From Amycolatopsis sp. GM8 (GTDB lineage Bacteria > Actinomycetota > Actinomycetes > Mycobacteriales > Pseudonocardiaceae): 64,000 bases of DNA. Location of the stretch: assembly GCF_021653975.1 (NCBI RefSeq), contig NZ_JAJKFK010000004.1, positions 866,936-930,935 on the forward strand. Reading direction: 5' to 3'. The notes under the pieces are model-generated. The model was not told where the DNA came from, made no database searches, and saw only the letters and a program-made list of their open reading frames with translations. Shown here one piece after another: positions 60,300-64,000 of the stretch. The first letter of the stretch is position 1. Every line of letters begins with the position of its first letter. A program made the position numbers and the translations under genes.

Positions 60300-62108
60300 T
60301 GCGCACCACCGCCCGAACGACGGCGACGCCGGACAACATCGACGGTGGCGGAAACCAGCAGTTCACGACGGGTGCGGTTTCGTGTAGATGCTGTACGAGC
60401 CGCGCCGGGGGCACTCGCAGCAATCACACCATGCTTGACCTGGTGTTTTTCCAGTCTGACGACCTTTGCGTCGTCGCTTGCTTCCGCAGCGGTCTGGGCG
60501 ATGCCGTCGATCCTGTCGCTGGGTAGCGTGATGTCGATCATGGCGTGGTCCGTTTCGTGGTCGACGCTGACATGGAGTTTGCTGAGTTCGTAGAGCCGGG
60601 CCTGGAGCTCGACCGGCGCGCGATGGAGGTTCACCGCCAGGTGCGGTAGCAGGTTGACGAGGTCGAGGTCCTCACGGGTCGCAACAGCTGGCGACCTCTG
60701 GTCGTGGTGATCAAGTTCGGTGATCTGGTCGAGCACGAGCCGGTGTTCGACCCCGAGCGAGTTGTATCGCTCGCTGAGCCCCTGGGTAAAGGGATCGTTG
60801 GGGTCGGCGTCCTCGGCCTGGCTGAGCACGTTGCTCTGCTTGCGAGCCAGCTCCGCGGCACGCTTCTCCAGTCGCACGCGACGCTCGGCGCGATCCCGGT
60901 GTTCCCGATCATCAACCTGATCCAGCTGCGGGGCGAGTAGCTCCATCCGGCGGTCGCCGAATAGGTACTCCGCGTAGACCTGGTTCACAGCGACGAGGAT
61001 CGCGTCCTCGCGCATGTACATGATCTGGGGATGGTCGGTGAACTTGTCCAGGCGGCCGCGGTTGTTGTTCTTCGGCCAGCATCGGTAATAGTTGTGGCCA
61101 CGGTGGTGCTGTCCGAGCATCCGCCGCCCGCACCGGCAAACGACGCGCCCGCGAAGCACGTAAACACGTTTGGTGTTCGGATGCGGGTTGGCTTCGCTGC
61201 CGTCTCTCGATCCACGCTTGGCCAGACGGCGTGCGACCAGCTCGTCGTACATCCACTTCGGGATCAATGGCTCGTGCGCCGGCTCGACCGACCATACCCA
61301 CATCTCCGGCGGGTTCACGACCCCGGTACCGCCGCGACTCCGCCGCGCGCGGCGGTTGTACACCTGATATTCGGTGTATTTGGGGTTCTTCAGCACGTCC
61401 GCAACAGCGGACTTCGACCACGCTCCCCTGGCGCGCCGACCACCAGGCGGTTCCGGCGGCGGGTGCGCCTCCAGATCCGCGTTCAGACGTTCGGCAATCG
61501 TGTCGAACCCCAGTTGCTCGTGATACCGCCACTGAGCCATCAAAGTGACCGTCTCGGCTCGCTGAGCGTCCGGCTCCAAACGGGTCTTCGTGATCCCCTT
61601 CTCTGCCTTGACTGGGGGTTTGGGTGCCGGTACTTCTTCGCCCGATACCCATAAGCGGTTTGCCGATGTTGTAACCCTCACGGACGTGCGTGCATGTCCC
61701 GCCCCACGACTGCTCGAGCATGTTGAGCACTTCGTACTCGGCCACGGACTGATTGATCCGCCGCTGCAGAATCTGTTGGGCACGACCACCACTGAGCATA
61801 ATCGGTTCATTCGACGCAAACACCGTCACGCCCGCGTCTTCCAGTCGACGCTCGACACTCAGGGTCTCGTACATCTTGCGCGCGATCCGCGACATCGACT
61901 CGCAGATCACCACGTCAAACCGACGGTCTGACCGCGCAGCCTCAGCGAGCAGATCACCGATTCCACCATCACGAGCGATCGGGATGTCGTACCGCTCGTA
62001 ATTCGACTTCCTACCCCGCTTGTCCAACTCCATACGTCCGGACTCGACATCGAAGAAGTGTGCGGCGATCACCCAGGAATCCGGCAGCGCGACCTTCGAC
62101 GTTCAACG
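60296..62108 (-). pseudogene. Second large serine recombinase, truncated and frameshifted
   Basis: It is closely similar to the recombinase at 33.5-35.4 kb (shared SWVIxAHFxDVESGRME, RRINQSVAEYEVLNxLEQSW, PKYTxYQVxNRRARRSR) but it is broken. The N-terminal catalytic part with the active Ser is gone; similarity starts at about 62105, fused to a DUF2637 fragment. Two frameshifts lie close together near 61612-61620 (a G-run) and 61650-61656, where NIGKPLMGI should read as in NIGKPPYGY. The frame ends SAPGAARTASTRNRTRREL, reading a tRNA-end-like GTGCCCCCGG. No active recombinase can be made. Confidence 0.88.
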
Positions 62109-62382
62109 CCAACGTCACGGCACTCGCGCCGAGCAACATCCTCCGCGCAGGGCGCAACACTTCGAACGGCGCACTTGCATCGGACAAGTGGCGCGTCGCG
62201 ATCAGGAGACCGACAACGGTCAGGTCAACCGCGGGAGCCACCAACGGGGCGACGTACGCAGGCACTCCCAACCTCAGTGCCAAACTCAGCACGTTCCCAA
62301 AACCAAACAGGAAGGTCAGGGCCACGACCACCATCATCAGGACCGACACGAACCGCACTACCGACCACCGCTCCCCCATCAC
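62104..62382 (-). pseudogene. DUF2637-like protein fragment
   Basis: Reads MGERWSVVRFVSVLMMVVVA with membrane segments, then VPAYVAPLVAPAVDLTVVGL and PARRMLLGASAVTLALNVEG before it joins the recombinase remnant. The start is normal but the rest of the gene (a DUF2637 or SpdB-like protein) is missing. The fusion point at about 62105 marks an illegitimate deletion between two mobile-element genes. Confidence 0.7.
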
Positions 62383-62399
62383 CGGGAACCCCGCTTCGG

Positions 62400-63640
62400 C
62401 CGCCGCTCCATCGCCAACAGCACATCAGCTCGAATCAGCAGCACCAGGCACAGCAACCGGTGTGATAGCCGCCGGAATCTCGGCCTGGCTCGGCGCACTC
62501 TGGGTGAACATGCTCGTCACGCCCACACGTTCCCGGCGCCGGTATACGGCTCCACCCGGCCGCGAGTTCCCGTAACTCCGCGCGGATCGCGAGTGCCTGT
62601 GCCACCGACTGTGGCGTGATGAACACGAAATCCGCGAACGGGCCGCGAACCGGTGCGGCAGCGAATAACGCGACAGCGCCGCCACCAGCGGCGGACCCGA
62701 CACCAAGCTCGGCACCCGCGGACACGCGTCCATCGTGCGCGATTCCCGGCGCACCGGCTCGACGTTCTCCGCAACCCATGCCTGCCACAGCTCGACCACG
62801 GCGGCGGTGAATTCGGTGACGCAGGGCGAACCGATCCTCGGCGGCTTGGAAAAGCGGTCGGGATCCACAGTGGCTTCCCGCTGTTCGGCATCGGTGACCA
62901 GCACCGGGGCCGCCCGCCCCCATGGCCGCCGGCCAACCGGTTCAGGGTGATCGTCCTGGCCGCGAGCAGATCCGGCTCACCCGCCGCCGCGATGGTCGGG
63001 AACAGTCCAATATGGTCGGTCAGCTGAGCGGCCCCGGACAGCACCACCGCGCGTCCAGGCAGCCGTGCAGCCGTCCCGCCTCCGGTGTCACCGGAAGCCG
63101 TTCCGATCGAACAGCGCGGGCGCCCCACCCGGGGTCTGCCACCACGCTCGATGAGCGCCGAGCCCGTCCAGCGACACGGCCCAATACGAGACCACCATCA
63201 TCGGCTACCGGATCTGTTCGGATATCGCTCGGACAACGGCGTCCGCGGCCAGGCCCGCCCCGCCAATGGACACCAACCCGCACCCGGCTGGTCGCGCAGC
63301 AAGCCGACCTCGGTGGCGATGTCGTCGGTGGCCAGGCGCGCGGTACCCGCCACCACGCTCAGCGTGCGAGAGAACACCACCTTCGGGATCGGCCGCCCGA
63401 CCCGGGCGAACTCCGACCCCGCCTTGCTGGACATGGTCTGCTCGGCGCTCTCCCAGACCAGCACGTCCTGATACAGCCGCGTCCACACAGGTACGCGACA
63501 ATGTGACGGGTCTGCTCGACATGGACACCGAACTGCTCCGCATCAGGGGCGCTCCAGCCAATATCGCCACCCACCGTCGCAATCAACCCGTCCAGCCACC
63601 ACTCATCGAGTAGATCACCGGCAAGATCAGGCACTCCTCA
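62400..63640 (-). pseudogene. Decayed genes including a dihydrofolate-reductase-family (RibD C-terminal) gene
   Basis: About 1.2 kb with no intact gene. Between 63130 and 63640 pieces in different frames line up with a DHFR-family protein: GWSAPDAEQFGVHVEQTRHI, LYQDVLVWESAEQTM, PIPKVVFSRTLSVVAGTARL with ATDDIATEV, and LVSIGGAGLAADAVV. At least two frameshifts separate them. Between 62425 and 63130 two overlapping frames (for example VTEFTAAVVELWQAWVAEN) suggest another broken gene, not identified. Confidence 0.6.
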
Positions 63641-63849
63641 ACAACTGGGCGGCGTTCGAGCAGGTCAAGGGCCTTACCGAGGTCGTCGATCATAGTAGTC
63701 ACGCTGCGCGGCAGCAGACACAAGCATCGCCGCAGCACCCGCCATGCGGCATGACAGGACGTTGACCTCGGCAGGGCGGAGTCGGGGGTGTTTCCGCCGG
63801 GAGCGGAACCGCTGCCTCCGGGTTCCTGATCGGTGCCAGGATGGCCGGT
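63641..63849. other. Promoter region of the right-edge XRE gene
   Basis: About 210 bp between the decayed genes and the XRE start. A minus-strand frame (MIDDLGKALDLLERRPVVEE) is too short to support. No repeat noted. Confidence 0.4.
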
Positions 63850-64000
63850 ATGGCGGACATTCTTCCCTTCCACCAGGACCGTACGCCCGCGCCGGATGGC
63901 GAGCCGGAGCCGTTGTGGCGTGAGGTGCTGGATCGGAGCCTGCGTGCGACCAGGGAGACGCAGGGTGGCCGCCGTGTGGACATCGCGGAGCGGGCCGGCA
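63850..64000 (+). CDS. XRE-family helix-turn-helix protein, 5' part only
   Basis: The first 50 residues are visible: MADILPFHQDRTPAPDGEPE then PLWREVLDRSLRATRETQGG and RRVDIAERAG, running off the window. This is the opening of a well-conserved actinobacterial XRE regulator (an acidic leader followed by the first helices of the HTH). The ATG at 63850 is preferred; an in-frame ATG at 63841 would add three residues. It probably marks return to chromosomal DNA. Confidence 0.75.
   Translation, partial: MADILPFHQDRTPAPDGEPEPLWREVLDRSLRATRETQGGRRVDIAERAG

Overview
The window is high-GC actinobacterial DNA, most likely from the Amycolatopsis/Pseudonocardiales group. The chromosomal genes are typical of that group: polA, an ANTAR response regulator of the PdtaR type (pdtaR and polA are also neighbours in Mycobacterium), a secreted SGNH hydrolase, and many GTG starts with 4-bp stop/start overlaps. 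The window splits into an ordinary chromosomal part (1 to about 11.8 kb) and a long stack of integrated mobile DNA (11.8 to about 63.8 kb).

1-11.8 kb, core chromosome: an SDR-like protein (cut by the window edge), a VOC protein, an AraC regulator overlapping the end of polA, a hotdog thioesterase, an SGNH hydrolase, a complete five-gene branched-chain amino-acid ABC transporter (livK-H-M-G-F), pdtaR, and a 74-nt tRNA-Leu(CAA).

11.8-33.5 kb, actinomycete integrative and conjugative element (AICE) in the tRNA 3' end. A perfect 43-bp direct repeat (11815-11857 and 33452-33494) marks attL and attR. From left to right: integrase and excisionase, an iteron-like repeat cluster, a replication block (DUF3631 ATPase, C5 DNA methyltransferase, bifunctional primase-polymerase), a repeat array that may be the DNA-transfer locus, a TraB/FtsK translocase, Spd-like membrane proteins, and about ten tiny overlapping genes. 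Nearly all of this is one leftward operon starting at 25.6 kb. Diverging from it is a GntR/P-loop regulator with a hydroxyacid dehydrogenase. Cargo includes a macrolactam-cyclase-like protein with a tiny upstream peptide gene and a converging GNAT acetyltransferase, and a DUF4145 protein. The right end holds a second, shorter copy of the att arm (31.5 kb) and a fragment of another rep gene (32.3 kb). This indicates a deleted tandem AICE, now holding an HD-domain gene and a RelE/Phd toxin-antitoxin pair.

33.5-60.4 kb, a second element with a large serine recombinase whose reading frame runs into the antisense of the tRNA att core. It carries a replication-relaxation protein, a PLP enzyme, an XRE regulator, an operon with three small GntR-type DNA-binding proteins, a DddA-like DNA deaminase toxin gene split by an in-frame TGA and followed by Imm1 immunity, a CoiA-like protein, a type I restriction-modification operon with a degenerate methylase-like first gene, a divergent coiled-coil protein, and a two-gene Gabija-type defence system. 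This makes it a dense defence and competition island.

59.3-64 kb, remnants: a DUF2637 protein, a truncated and frameshifted second serine recombinase with an att-like junction, a DUF2637 fragment, a decayed dihydrofolate-reductase-family gene, and the start of an XRE regulator at the window edge.
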